Source: Pseudomonas sp. N40(2020) (lineage in GTDB: Bacteria > Pseudomonadota > Gammaproteobacteria > Pseudomonadales > Pseudomonadaceae). From it: DNA of 51,651 nt. Position numbers and translations under genes: made by a program. Positions 23,461 to 30,678 of the stretch are shown here, piece by piece. The notes under the pieces were generated by a model, which ran no database searches, was not told where the DNA came from, and worked only from the letters and a program-made list of their open reading frames with translations. How positions within the stretch are numbered: the first letter of the stretch is position 1; each line of letters opens with the position of its first letter. The stretch is taken from contig NZ_JACSZV010000046.1 of NCBI RefSeq assembly GCF_014472415.1, positions 1-51,651 on the forward strand, read 5' to 3'.

Positions 23461-24491
23461 GCCACCGCTCCTTGCAGGGTGAACCGCTCCAGCCCCGGAC
23501 GGGCCATGCGCAAGATGCGTTTGCCAGCGGTGTAATCGTTGATCACGTCGCACGGCGTGTAATTGCGTTCCAGTTCATGCAACTCGTCAGCGTCGAGCCT
23601 GGTTTCCAGCGCGGCCAGCGCACTGTCGAACTGCGCCGTGGTATCAGCGCCGACCAGCATGCAGTCGACACCGGGGTGATTGGCCACCCAGGCCTGCGCG
23701 ATTTGCGCATTCGACACGCCGCGAGCCCGGGCTACGCGCTGCACCGAATGGGCGATCTCGAACGAGGCTTCGTCGCTGTACATCTGCTGGGTAAAGAAGT
23801 CGGTCTGGTTGCGGGTCGACTGCACGTCACCAGTCAGCAAGCCGCGAGCCAGCGGACTGAACACCGAGACGCCAATACCCTGGTCGCGGCAGAACGGAAT
23901 CATCTCGCGCTCTTCTTCGCGGTAGGCGCAATTCAATTGCAGCTGCATGTTGATCGGCTTGACCCAACCATTGCGCTCGCAAGCCATGAGGATCTTCGCC
24001 AATTGCCCGGTGAGCATGGTGGATACGCCGATATAGCGAGCCTTGCCCGAGCGCACGATATCGTTCAATGCGCTCATGGTTTCTTCGACCGGGGTATTCA
24101 CGTCGAAGTAATGGAGCATGAACACGTCGACGTAATCCATGTCCAGACGCTTCAGCGACGCATCGATGCTGTCCATGATGTGCTTGCGTGAATGGCCGCT
24201 GGCATTGATCCCGGTGCGAGTGCCATAACCGACCTTAGTGGTGATCACCAGTTCTTCTCGACGAGCCAGACGCTTGACGATGCGCCCCACCACCTCTTCA
24301 CCGACACCGGCGGAATAGAAGTCTGCGAGGTCGATGAAATTCACGCCGTTATCCAGTGCGTGCGCGACGATCGGCTCGCTCTGCTTTTCATTGAAGATCC
24401 ACGGTTTCCAGTCCGGCGTGCCCATGTTCATGGTGCCCAGGCACAAGCGGGAAACTTCCAGGCCGGAGTTGCCCAAACGAATGTATTGCAT
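23457..24491 (-). CDS. Aldo/keto reductase
   Basis: A 344-residue aldo/keto reductase, a cytosolic NADPH-dependent barrel enzyme. The catalytic tetrad is visible: Asp54 and Tyr59 (NFIDLADFYS), Lys86 (VITTKVG) and His127 (VFMLHYFD). The fold length and the C-terminal NADPH-binding part (GVDCMLVGADT) are normal. It lies 10 bp after the Fae-like gene and overlaps the ALDH gene by 4 bp, so the three are one operon. It may interconvert an aldehyde and an alcohol, or a lactol and a lactone, in the same pathway; the substrate is not known. Confidence 0.9.
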   Translation of the reverse strand: MQYIRLGNSGLEVSRLCLGTMNMGTPDWKPWIFNEKQSEPIVAHALDNGVNFIDLADFYSAGVGEEVVGRIVKRLARREELVITTKVGYGTRTGINASGHSRKHIMDSIDASLKRLDMDYVDVFMLHYFDVNTPVEETMSALNDIVRSGKARYIGVSTMLTGQLAKILMACERNGWVKPINMQLQLNCAYREEEREMIPFCRDQGIGVSVFSPLARGLLTGDVQSTRNQTDFFTQQMYSDEASFEIAHSVQRVARARGVSNAQIAQAWVANHPGVDCMLVGADTTAQFDSALAALETRLDADELHELERNYTPCDVINDYTAGKRILRMARPGLERFTLQGAVA

Positions 24492-24501
24492 AGCTCTGAC
24501 C

Positions 24502-25014
24502 TCAGGCTTTCGGCGTGTAGAAAGGGTTGCTTATGTGCGCGACAACATCTTTGAGTTGCGCGGTTTCCGGCTTGCCGGTCAGGGCTGCGCGAATCGCAGT
24601 GCGGCAGGCGTTGTAGTTGTTCAGATACACAGCGTCGAGATCGTCGCAGGCCGGGTTGACCCAATTGGCCGTGACGATCGCCCACTCATCTTCGGCTTCC
24701 GGTGGAAGCGTGCCGTCGAGCAATGCTTCAAGCACTGCTTTAGCGATCCCGGCTTGCGAAGCGCCCCACGTTGCGTTGCCGTGCAAGTCGCTACTGATCG
24801 CGGCTTTGTTCACATACAGGGTCATCGGCTTGACCGGGATGTTCGGCTGCGCAATCACCATGAACGGGCAATGGCCCTGGCTCGGCGACGCGAGGCTGTT
24901 GGCGAACGCCTGGCCCGCCGGACCATTGCGCGGGCCGATCAGAATATTGATGTGCGCGGCGTTCACGCCCGGGCCTTCGAAACCTTCACCGATGTACAGG
25001 TCGAGTTCTTTCAT
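24502..25014 (-). CDS. Formaldehyde-activating enzyme (Fae) family protein
   Basis: A 170-residue protein that I recognise as a Fae homologue. The segments AAHINILIGPRNGPAGQAF (residues 19-37) and IAQPNIPVKPMTLYVNKAA match the Fae signature (from memory, Methylobacterium Fae reads VAHIDLIIGPRG and IAPNLPCKPNTLMFNK), and the proposed catalytic His is kept (His21). Fae condenses formaldehyde with tetrahydromethanopterin in methylotrophs. Pseudomonas is not known to make that cofactor, so this copy may act on another carrier or aldehyde, or serve as an aldehyde sensor. It is first in an operon with an aldo/keto reductase and an aldehyde dehydrogenase. Length is typical of the family. Confidence 0.85.
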   Translation of the reverse strand: MKELDLYIGEGFEGPGVNAAHINILIGPRNGPAGQAFANSLASPSQGHCPFMVIAQPNIPVKPMTLYVNKAAISSDLHGNATWGASQAGIAKAVLEALLDGTLPPEAEDEWAIVTANWVNPACDDLDAVYLNNYNACRTAIRAALTGKPETAQLKDVVAHISNPFYTPKA

Positions 25015-25151
25015 CAGTCATTACTCTTTGTGATGCAGAGGGATTGTTCGGGTGATCGGCAGCTCAAGCGGGCCGGATGGCGAGCGTGATCAATAACGGG
25101 CATGGGGAGGTGCGGCGGGGAAAATGCGACATGGCTGCAAACGCTCTCTGG

Positions 25152-25159
25152 TTGTTATT
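25152..25159 (-). promoter_or_regulatory. AATAACAA motif upstream of the Fae-like gene
   Basis: On the minus strand this reads AATAACAA, matching AANAANAA, but it is 138 bases upstream of the Fae-like ATG. It would matter only if the transcript has a long leader. Confidence 0.25.
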
Positions 25160-25223
25160 GATGAGCTGTGTTTGCGATTTTTTAACACCGGGCCATGAGC
25201 CGGCTGTAACCATTAAAAATCAT

Positions 25224-25250
25224 GGGGCAATGACTTTTAGTCATGGCCCC
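25224..25250 (-). terminator. Strong hairpin downstream of the MarR gene
   Basis: GGGGCaATGACT and AGTCATgGCCCC pair around a 3-base loop, 22 bp after the MarR stop codon. On the minus strand it is followed at a short distance by ATTTTTA, so it is a probable terminator of the MarR gene. Confidence 0.55.
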
Positions 25251-25272
25251 TTGAAGACGACTGGAGAAAGGC

Positions 25273-25833
25273 TCAGCCGAGGGAATTGTCGGCAATCTTA
25301 TGCTCGCGACAGATCAAATCGACTTCCTTTGCCTCAAGCGGTTCGTGGGTCAACCCGCAAAAACCACCGGACGCCGTAGTCTGATGAAAGCGGCACGTAC
25401 GGCACAGCCCAAAGCTCGCGACGTTTTCCCCGCGCTGAATGTTGCGCAGCAATTCCAGGAGCAAGCCCTCAAGATCGCTGGCGCGTGCGCCCATGCGCTG
25501 GGCGGCGCCGACCAGAAAATCTGGCGGCATCACTGACTCGATCAACGCGCGCGCCGGTGGTGTCAGCTCGAGATGCACGCTGCGCTTGTCCCGCGCGTCC
25601 GCGACCTTATTTAAAAAGCCCTTGGTCTCCAGCGCCTTCAGCGATTGCGAGACGGTGCCTTTGGTCAGCCCCAGGTACTCGGTGACCGCCAGCGGCGTAT
25701 TTGAATAGCGGTTGCAGCGCGCCAGGTACAACAGCGCACTGAGCTGAATCGGCTGCAACTCGGTGAGCAGCGGATGCTCGCGGAACCACACCCGCGTCAG
25801 GCTCGACAATCTTTCCAACAGATCAAACAACAC
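25273..25833 (-). CDS. MarR-family regulator with a cysteine-rich C-terminal tail
   Basis: A 186-residue MarR-type winged-helix regulator (VTEYLGLTKGTVSQSLKALE, residues 50-69; wing VADARDKRSVHLELT). Unlike ordinary MarR proteins it has a C-terminal extension with Cys144, Cys147, Cys159, Cys175 and His178 (CRTC...GFCG...ICREH), a spacing that suggests a bound metal, an Fe-S cluster or a redox switch. The start is GTG 25833 with AGG about 10 bases upstream. It is divergent from the secreted-protein/DUF2024/Rof operon and probably represses it, because dyads overlap the -35 region there. Confidence 0.85.
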   Translation of the reverse strand: MLFDLLERLSSLTRVWFREHPLLTELQPIQLSALLYLARCNRYSNTPLAVTEYLGLTKGTVSQSLKALETKGFLNKVADARDKRSVHLELTPPARALIESVMPPDFLVGAAQRMGARASDLEGLLLELLRNIQRGENVASFGLCRTCRFHQTTASGGFCGLTHEPLEAKEVDLICREHKIADNSLG

Positions 25834-25866
25834 GGTTTTAGCCTAAGTCTATGAGGTTGATAAATA

Positions 25867-25945
25867 GTATCGGTTAAAAACCATATTGACAAAAAACTGT
25901 TGCGCTTTAGTCTTGTGGTATCGATTCGAAACAATGATACGGAGT
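25867..25945 (+). promoter_or_regulatory. Divergent promoter with putative MarR operators
   Basis: A TTGACA -35 box (25886-25891) lies 16 bp upstream of TAGTCT (25908-25913), a plausible sigma70 promoter of the secreted-protein operon. The dyad GGTT-AAA-AACC (25872-25882) lies just upstream of the -35 box. A second one, GTATC...GATAC with a 13-base spacer (about 25918-25940), lies downstream of the -10. Both are candidate operators for the divergent MarR protein. Confidence 0.5.
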
Positions 25946-25950
25946 CCACC

Positions 25951-26691
25951 ATGAGAACCGCACTCGCCCTTTCCATCACCACACTGCTAGCGACGCAAGC
26001 CTTGGCTCACGGGCCTGAAGGCATTCACAGCGAACCAGGCAAAGCCGATGCGGCTTTCGATCTGGTTCATACCCGCGTGTTCAAGGACGGCAGCAACCTG
26101 GTCTTCGAACAATTGGTTGATGGCAAGGCAGGCAGTCGAGTGCCAAGCGCCAAAGGCTCGTTTGCCGGTGCCGAGGTCTACAGCTACGTATGGCCGACCA
26201 GCCTCGACAGCGGTGCCGTCGGTTTCGAAGCCGGCTCCGGGATTCTCGCCCTCGCCCTGACCTCGCACCCGGACTTCGACGACACGCCGCAACTGGATGA
26301 GAACAAGGACGGCAAAAAGGACAACGACGGCGGACTCTGGCACTCGCACTGGGTAGTGCTGAGCAAGGATGAAAGCTGTGGCCCTGGCGGCCTGAAGGTT
26401 CGCGACATTCCCAAAGATGCAAAACCGAAGCTGCCTGACACTTGGCCAGGCGCGCCGCTCTACATTGACTCGCCGGGTTACGACCTGAGCGTCTCGCAAA
26501 ACGCCGCGAAAATCCGCGTGCCTTTGGCGGCCGTGGGCTTCCCGCAGAGTTTCAATTACGACGGTGTGACCGCAGCACTGAAGGTCAACGCCGACCTGCA
26601 CAACCCGTTGCTGTGCGTCAGCAGCGTCTATGACATTGCCTCTGGCGACCTCTCGCTGCCGGGCACCTGGAAAATGAAGGAGGGTAAATAA
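25951..26691 (+). CDS. Secreted protein of unknown function
   Basis: A 246-residue protein with a clear signal peptide (RTALALSITTLLATQALA, cleavage after residue 19), hence periplasmic or secreted. The mature part begins HGPEGIHSEPG and contains an acidic Asp/Gly/Lys segment (DENKDGKKDNDGG, calcium-binding-like) followed by LWHSHWVVLSKDESC. I recognise no family. ATG 25951 has GGAG 7-8 bases upstream. It is the first gene of an operon: its TAA overlaps the ATG of the DUF2024 gene, and the divergent MarR regulator likely controls it. Confidence 0.8.
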   Translation: MRTALALSITTLLATQALAHGPEGIHSEPGKADAAFDLVHTRVFKDGSNLVFEQLVDGKAGSRVPSAKGSFAGAEVYSYVWPTSLDSGAVGFEAGSGILALALTSHPDFDDTPQLDENKDGKKDNDGGLWHSHWVVLSKDESCGPGGLKVRDIPKDAKPKLPDTWPGAPLYIDSPGYDLSVSQNAAKIRVPLAAVGFPQSFNYDGVTAALKVNADLHNPLLCVSSVYDIASGDLSLPGTWKMKEGK

Positions 26692-26948
26692 TGTTCGTCA
26701 AAGTGTTCGATACCCACGTGCGGACCAAAGATGGCCGCTACCTGCATTTCGATGTGCTCACCGATCGCCAGGCAGACGCGGCGAAGTCCTACGCCCGGCA
26801 GTTTCTGATCGACAACGGCTTGCAAGACGAGGACATTTCCCAGAGCCAGTGCCAGTTCTGCCACAGCGAACCGGCCAATCCGCAGGTCGCTGCGGCAATC
26901 AACGAAAAAGGCTACTTCATCATCACTCTGCAAGGCTTCGAGGAGTAA
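26691..26948 (+). CDS. DUF2024 family protein
   Basis: An 85-residue small cytosolic protein matching DUF2024 by its opening VFDTHVRTKDGRYLHFDV. It contains CQFCHSE (residues 55-61), a CxxCH pair that could bind metal. The start overlaps the previous stop (TAATG) with a strong GGAGGG upstream. It is followed 4 bp later by the Rof-like gene. The function of the family is unknown. Confidence 0.85.
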   Translation: MFVKVFDTHVRTKDGRYLHFDVLTDRQADAAKSYARQFLIDNGLQDEDISQSQCQFCHSEPANPQVAAAINEKGYFIITLQGFEE

Positions 26949-26952
26949 CGCC

Positions 26953-27231
26953 ATGACCCGCTATCAGCCACTGAACTGCGATTTGCACGACTATCTGGAA
27001 ATCGCCTGCATGCGCGGCTATCAATTGGATATCGAGTTGATCGATGGTCAGCGGCTGGTTGCCCGGGCCATCACCACTCGCACCTCCAGCGACAAAGAGG
27101 AGTTCATGGTTATCGAACAGGCAGGTGCGCAACAGGACATCCGTCTCGACCAACTCTTCGCAATCACGCCACAGGATGCCAATGCCGAGTTCGGTCGGAT
27201 CGTGCTCAGCGAAGCATCTTGCGGCATATGA
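26953..27231 (+). CDS. rof: Rho-binding antiterminator (Rof-like)
   Basis: A 92-residue protein resembling E. coli Rof (YaeO), an inhibitor of Rho-dependent termination. The start (RYQPLNCDLHDYLEIACMRG) and the RLDQLFAIT segment follow the family pattern. It has GAGGAG 7 bases upstream of ATG 26953 and is the last gene before the terminator at 27233. Its presence behind a MarR promoter is notable, since rof is usually not part of a detoxification-type operon. Inhibition of Rho here is inferred from the family. Confidence 0.8.
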   Translation: MTRYQPLNCDLHDYLEIACMRGYQLDIELIDGQRLVARAITTRTSSDKEEFMVIEQAGAQQDIRLDQLFAITPQDANAEFGRIVLSEASCGI

Positions 27232-27232
27232 G

Positions 27233-27273
27233 AAAAAAGTCCCGCCCGGATTGAACCGGCGCGGGATTTTTTT
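27233..27273. terminator. Bidirectional intrinsic terminator
   Basis: A GC stem (CCCGC-CGG pairing with CCGG-GCGGG) is flanked by AAAAAA on the left and TTTTTTT on the right, between the convergent rof-like gene (stop 27231) and NADH dehydrogenase-like gene (stop 27288). Confidence 0.9.
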
Positions 27274-27287
27274 GGAACGAAGAGGCT

Positions 27288-28493
27288 TTACGCAACCACA
27301 GGAATCATCGGATCGGCAGCCGCCAGAGCACTCACGCGATCAGCCGCCGGCGGATAGATCCACTGAGTGTTGATCTGGGTTTTCAAAGCTTTGCCTTCCT
27401 GTTTAACCAGTTTCACCTGACGATCCCAGCCTTCGGTGTACACCGCGCCCCAGGCACCAAGGTCCAGACACGTTACGTATTTCGGTTGGCTGTACGGCGT
27501 CGAGTCAACACCGAGAATCTGCGCCGCAGCGTTATTGCCGGCGTGACGACCGAGCGAGATCGCATGCTGGCAGGTCATCAGCGCGTAGTTGCCGATATCG
27601 TCGGTAGCGGCGTAGGCCACATCGCCGGTGGCGAAGATATCGTCCTGACCGATGACTTTCAGGTGCGCGTCGACGTGCAGGCGCCCTTGCTTATCGCGTT
27701 CGGCGGGGATTTGTCCAGTCAGGGAGCTGGCGCGCACACCGGTGGTCCAGATGACAGTTTTCGCGTCGATGTGCTGACCGTCCGACAGGGTCACACCGTT
27801 AGCGTCGATTGATTGCACCGAAACGCCCAAGCGCCATTCAACCCCCAGTTCCTCGCTGGCCTCGACGATGGATTTACTGATTTCTTCGCCCATCGAGGCA
27901 CCGATCTTCTGTCCACGATCGACGACGACAACCTTGATATCAGCCTGCTCACCGAGAATCTCGCGCAGACGCGCCGGCATTTCCGTCGCCGTTTCAATAC
28001 CGGTGAAACCGCCACCCGCGACAACAACGGTATTGCGCGCCTGATTTTCCGGCAGGTCTTTCAGGGCTTTGAGGTGAGTTTCCAGGTGAATGGCCGCTTC
28101 GATCCGGTCCACATCAAAGGCGTGCTGGCTGACACCAGGTGTGTCGGATTGTGCCAGGCCACTGCCGGCCGCCAACACCAATTTGTCGTAGTGGAGCACT
28201 TGCTTCACGCCATAGGCATCGGTGTAGCCGACCGTTTTTTGCGCGACATCGATGGTCTCGGCCGCGCCTTTGATGAAGTGAACGCCGACCACTTCGAACA
28301 GTTCACTCAGCGGTGCAGCCAGTTGATGAGCATTCGGCTCGTAGAATCGCGGACGTACACGCAACTCGGCCTGCGGCGCGAGAACGCTGACTTCGACGTC
28401 ATCACGACCGTGAAGATCCACCAGACGCGTCGCACTCAACGCCGACCACATACCGCCAAAACCCGCGCCGATAATCAGAATCTGCTGCTTCAT
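27288..28493 (-). CDS. Type II NADH dehydrogenase-like FAD oxidoreductase
   Basis: A 401-residue NAD(P)/FAD-dependent oxidoreductase. The FAD motif ILIIGAGFGGMWSAL (residues 5-19), the NAD motif VVVAGGGFTGIETATEM and the FAD-contact GDVAYAATDD are visible. It resembles NDH-2 enzymes, which pass electrons from NADH to quinone at the inner face of the membrane without pumping; the last 20-30 residues are the probable membrane anchor. ATG 28493 has GGAG 8 bases upstream; the frame extends 84 codons upstream into the promoter without similarity. It is divergent from an Rrf2 regulator, and matching sites stand at both ends of the intergenic region. Confidence 0.85.
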   Translation of the reverse strand: MKQQILIIGAGFGGMWSALSATRLVDLHGRDDVEVSVLAPQAELRVRPRFYEPNAHQLAAPLSELFEVVGVHFIKGAAETIDVAQKTVGYTDAYGVKQVLHYDKLVLAAGSGLAQSDTPGVSQHAFDVDRIEAAIHLETHLKALKDLPENQARNTVVVAGGGFTGIETATEMPARLREILGEQADIKVVVVDRGQKIGASMGEEISKSIVEASEELGVEWRLGVSVQSIDANGVTLSDGQHIDAKTVIWTTGVRASSLTGQIPAERDKQGRLHVDAHLKVIGQDDIFATGDVAYAATDDIGNYALMTCQHAISLGRHAGNNAAAQILGVDSTPYSQPKYVTCLDLGAWGAVYTEGWDRQVKLVKQEGKALKTQINTQWIYPPAADRVSALAAADPMIPVVA

Positions 28494-28587
28494 AGTGTTT
28501 CTCCAGAAAAAGCCAAACCGCTGAAAGAAAGGTGATCGATGTTGCCGAAAGCCACACACTGCCAACCCAATAGCGCCGACTCTATTG

Positions 28588-28605
28588 GTCGTATATAAAT
28601 CCAAC
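28588..28605 (-). promoter_or_regulatory. Rrf2-type site facing the NADH dehydrogenase-like gene
   Basis: On the minus strand this reads GTTGGATTTATATACGAC. It matches 14 of 18 bases of the site at 28774-28791, which is oriented the other way. The pair flanks the 293-bp region between the NADH dehydrogenase-like gene and the Rrf2 gene, as expected of a regulator acting on both. Confidence 0.45.
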
Positions 28606-28773
28606 AAGTCAGATTTACTGATAGATTTAAACGAAATATTAGATATTGATCGCGCTTGATAAACTGCCAAAAGCCTCAGCTTTATTGGAGAAATGACACA
28701 GAAGTATGCAACTGCATTTGATCTGACAGATTGCCGAGTCGGCATCAGACTGTTAGCATTTACGACAAATCAA

Positions 28774-28791
28774 GTCGGACTTATATATGTC
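28774..28791 (+). promoter_or_regulatory. Rrf2-type site overlapping the Rrf2 start codon
   Basis: GTCGGACTTATATATGTC, a near copy of the site at 28588-28605, contains the ATG of the Rrf2 gene (28787-28789). If it is an operator, binding would cover the start region and suggests autoregulation. It includes TATATA. Confidence 0.45.
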
Positions 28792-29335
28792 TCTTTACAG
28801 CGCAGGCGTCGAATACGGCATTCATTGCCTGACTTTTCTGGTGGGTAGCGGAGGCGACAGCCGCGAAGCCAGCGTGCGTGACCTGGCAGAATTGCAAGGC
28901 GTGCCAGTGGAATATCTGGCGAAGATCTTCACCAAACTGGCCAAAGGCAAACTGGTAGTGGCGTCTGAAGGTGTGCGCGGCGGGTTCAGCCTGGCGCGGC
29001 CGGCCGACGAAATCACCCTGCTCGATATCGTCAAAGCCATCGATGGTCGCAAGAATATTTTCGAATGCCGGGACATTCGCGGGCGTTGCGCGCTGTTTGA
29101 AGGCAGTCCCCCGGAGTGGGCGATTGAAGGCACCTGCTCGATCCACGCGGCCATGATGACCGCGCAAAACCGCATGGAAGAAGCGCTTTCACAGCAAACC
29201 ATTCTCGACATTGCGAGAAAAGTCGGACGCAAAGCGCCAGCGGAGTTCGGCCAGCAAGTGGAGGACTGGATTCAGGATCGCCGCGAGAAAAAGGGCAATG
29301 TCGGTACTATCCCACTGACCGACATTTCAGACTGA
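28787..29335 (+). CDS. Rrf2-family iron-sulfur transcriptional regulator
   Basis: A 182-residue Rrf2-type winged-helix regulator. The DNA-binding part (ASVRDLAELQGVPVEYLAKIF) and the wing GVRGGFSLA are present. Cys94, Cys101 and Cys117 (C-x6-C-x15-C) fit the Fe-S ligand pattern of IscR/NsrR relatives, and the protein is longer than IscR by a basic C-terminal tail. The start fits the family N-terminus, but no Shine-Dalgarno lies before ATG 28787: the bases there are GTCGGACTTATAT. Divergent from the NADH dehydrogenase-like gene, a plausible target; likely senses redox, NO or iron, by family inference. Confidence 0.85.
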   Translation: MSLYSAGVEYGIHCLTFLVGSGGDSREASVRDLAELQGVPVEYLAKIFTKLAKGKLVVASEGVRGGFSLARPADEITLLDIVKAIDGRKNIFECRDIRGRCALFEGSPPEWAIEGTCSIHAAMMTAQNRMEEALSQQTILDIARKVGRKAPAEFGQQVEDWIQDRREKKGNVGTIPLTDISD

Positions 29336-29351
29336 CCGCCCCTGAAAAGCC

Positions 29352-29392
29352 AAAAAAAAGCAGAAACCGTTGATGCGGTTTCTGCTTTTTTT
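29352..29392. terminator. Bidirectional intrinsic terminator
   Basis: A perfect stem (AGCAGAAACCG pairing with CGGTTTCTGCT) is flanked by eight A and seven T, between the convergent Rrf2 gene and lipoprotein gene. Confidence 0.93.
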
Positions 29393-29408
29393 ACGCTCAT
29401 AAATGGCG

Positions 29409-29744
29409 TTACAGGCAATCGCGCACCGATTTGCGCAACGAACCGGATTTTGCCCATGGCGGCCCCTGGTACAACGACACGCGGCTACCGTCCTTGTACT
29501 TCACGATATCGAGAATCTCGTCAGCCGTGATAATGCTTGGCGCAGTAATACGATAGCCGTTGGAAATCGAAGTCTGCGAGGTCTTGGCGACATCCTGTTG
29601 CCATAACGGTAATACACAAGCGGCATAGTCCCTTGGCGTCTTGTCACTGGTTTTGCTCACATTGGGCTCACCCGGCACCAACGATGTCGGCAGCGAGCAT
29701 CCCGCCAACATGGCCAACGCCAGACTCCCGATCCATATTCGCAT
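29409..29744 (-). CDS. Small lipoprotein of unknown function
   Basis: A 111-residue predicted lipoprotein with a lipobox LAGC (Cys16) after a short hydrophobic signal, hence anchored to the envelope. The mature part has two more Cys (Cys43 and the penultimate residue), which could form a disulfide, and a region YRITAPSIITADEILDIVKYKDGSRV typical of small Pseudomonas lipoproteins. AAGGG precedes ATG 29744. I recognise no named family. Confidence 0.8.
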   Translation of the reverse strand: MRIWIGSLALAMLAGCSLPTSLVPGEPNVSKTSDKTPRDYAACVLPLWQQDVAKTSQTSISNGYRITAPSIITADEILDIVKYKDGSRVSLYQGPPWAKSGSLRKSVRDCL

Positions 29745-29928
29745 GGTGTTCCCTTAATCAAAAAAAGCGAATGTAACGCCTAACCGTAGTACACATCCAT
29801 CGTGGCACCGCGCCCTCAATGAACATAGGACAATTTTTTACATCGATCAGGCCAATGACAGACCAGCTACGCGCGACAGGTGAAAAATGCGGCTACTCTT
29901 TTCTACCGAGAATGTTCCGGAGGTGATC

Positions 29929-30168
29929 ATGCGGCTCAACGAATACGAACACGAACTTCAACGCGACCTGCAGAGTGTCGCATCGGATCTGCGCTGGTCG
30001 GCAGTCGACCTTAAACGCATCGCCGAACAGTTGCGCAAGTCCGGTAACGAAGCGGACGCCCAGACAGTCCTGAGATCCTGCGAGGTTTTGCAAAGCGATG
30101 AAGAGCGACTGCAGTTGTACGCCAGAGAAGTGAAGGCGCGCGCCATCAGCCGAATCAAAGTCCACTGA
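29929..30168 (+). CDS. Small alpha-helical protein
   Basis: A 79-residue, charged and probably all-helical cytosolic protein (LQRDLQSVASDLRWSAVDLK; heptad-like Leu spacing suggests a coiled coil). ATG 29929 has a strong GGAGG 5 bases upstream and was preferred over the longer frame from 29887. It is followed by the terminator at 30193. No family recognised. Confidence 0.75.
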   Translation: MRLNEYEHELQRDLQSVASDLRWSAVDLKRIAEQLRKSGNEADAQTVLRSCEVLQSDEERLQLYAREVKARAISRIKVH

Positions 30169-30192
30169 TACTGACTCGTCCCACCCAACACG

Positions 30193-30219
30193 AGCCCCGG
30201 CGTAAACCGGGGCTTTTTC
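30193..30219 (+). terminator. Intrinsic terminator
   Basis: AGCCCCGG and CCGGGGCT pair around a short loop and are followed by TTTTT, 24 bp after the stop of the small helical protein. Confidence 0.92.
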
Positions 30220-30312
30220 ATTATTGCCTCCTGCAGGAACCTTTAAAGAATGGCTTGGCTCGAATATTGCATTTTTATTACCAATTCGTGACAGGCATTT
30301 AACAGGTAACAG

Positions 30313-30675
30313 ATGAAAGTACGAGCAACCGTCATTTGCGAACAGGACCGTCACATTCTCCTGGTGCGCAAACCTCGATGCCGCTGGACTTTGCCCGGAG
30401 GCAAAGTCGAGCCCGGTGAAACCCGAGCGAATGCAGCCGTGCGCGAATTGCGGGAAGAAACAGGGCTGGAGACCGACGACGTGCTTTACCTGATGGAACT
30501 ACAAAGCGGCAGCACCCGGCATCACGTCTATGAAGCCTCAGTGGTGAATATTGATCAGGCACGCCCGCAGAACGAGATCATCGACTGCATCTGGCACCCG
30601 CTGAATGCCGTGCACAATCTGCATACCAGCGACGCGACCTTGCGCATCGTCCAGGCTTTTCAACGACGTTTATGA
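30313..30675 (+). CDS. Nudix hydrolase
   Basis: A 120-residue Nudix hydrolase, which cleaves nucleoside diphosphates linked to another group. The Nudix box is complete (GG at residues 29-30 through REETGL at 47-52; GX5EX7REUXEEXGU satisfied). AGGT lies 7 bases upstream of ATG 30313. It is compact, as in MutT-like house-cleaning enzymes, but the substrate cannot be read. The stop is 3 bp from that of the convergent DUF1652 gene. Confidence 0.9.
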   Translation: MKVRATVICEQDRHILLVRKPRCRWTLPGGKVEPGETRANAAVRELREETGLETDDVLYLMELQSGSTRHHVYEASVVNIDQARPQNEIIDCIWHPLNAVHNLHTSDATLRIVQAFQRRL

Positions 30676-30678
30676 TGT

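Noticed and set aside
22396..23535. A 379-residue ORF on the plus strand
   Set aside because: Antisense to the semialdehyde dehydrogenase gene; no ribosome binding site and a shadow-like composition.
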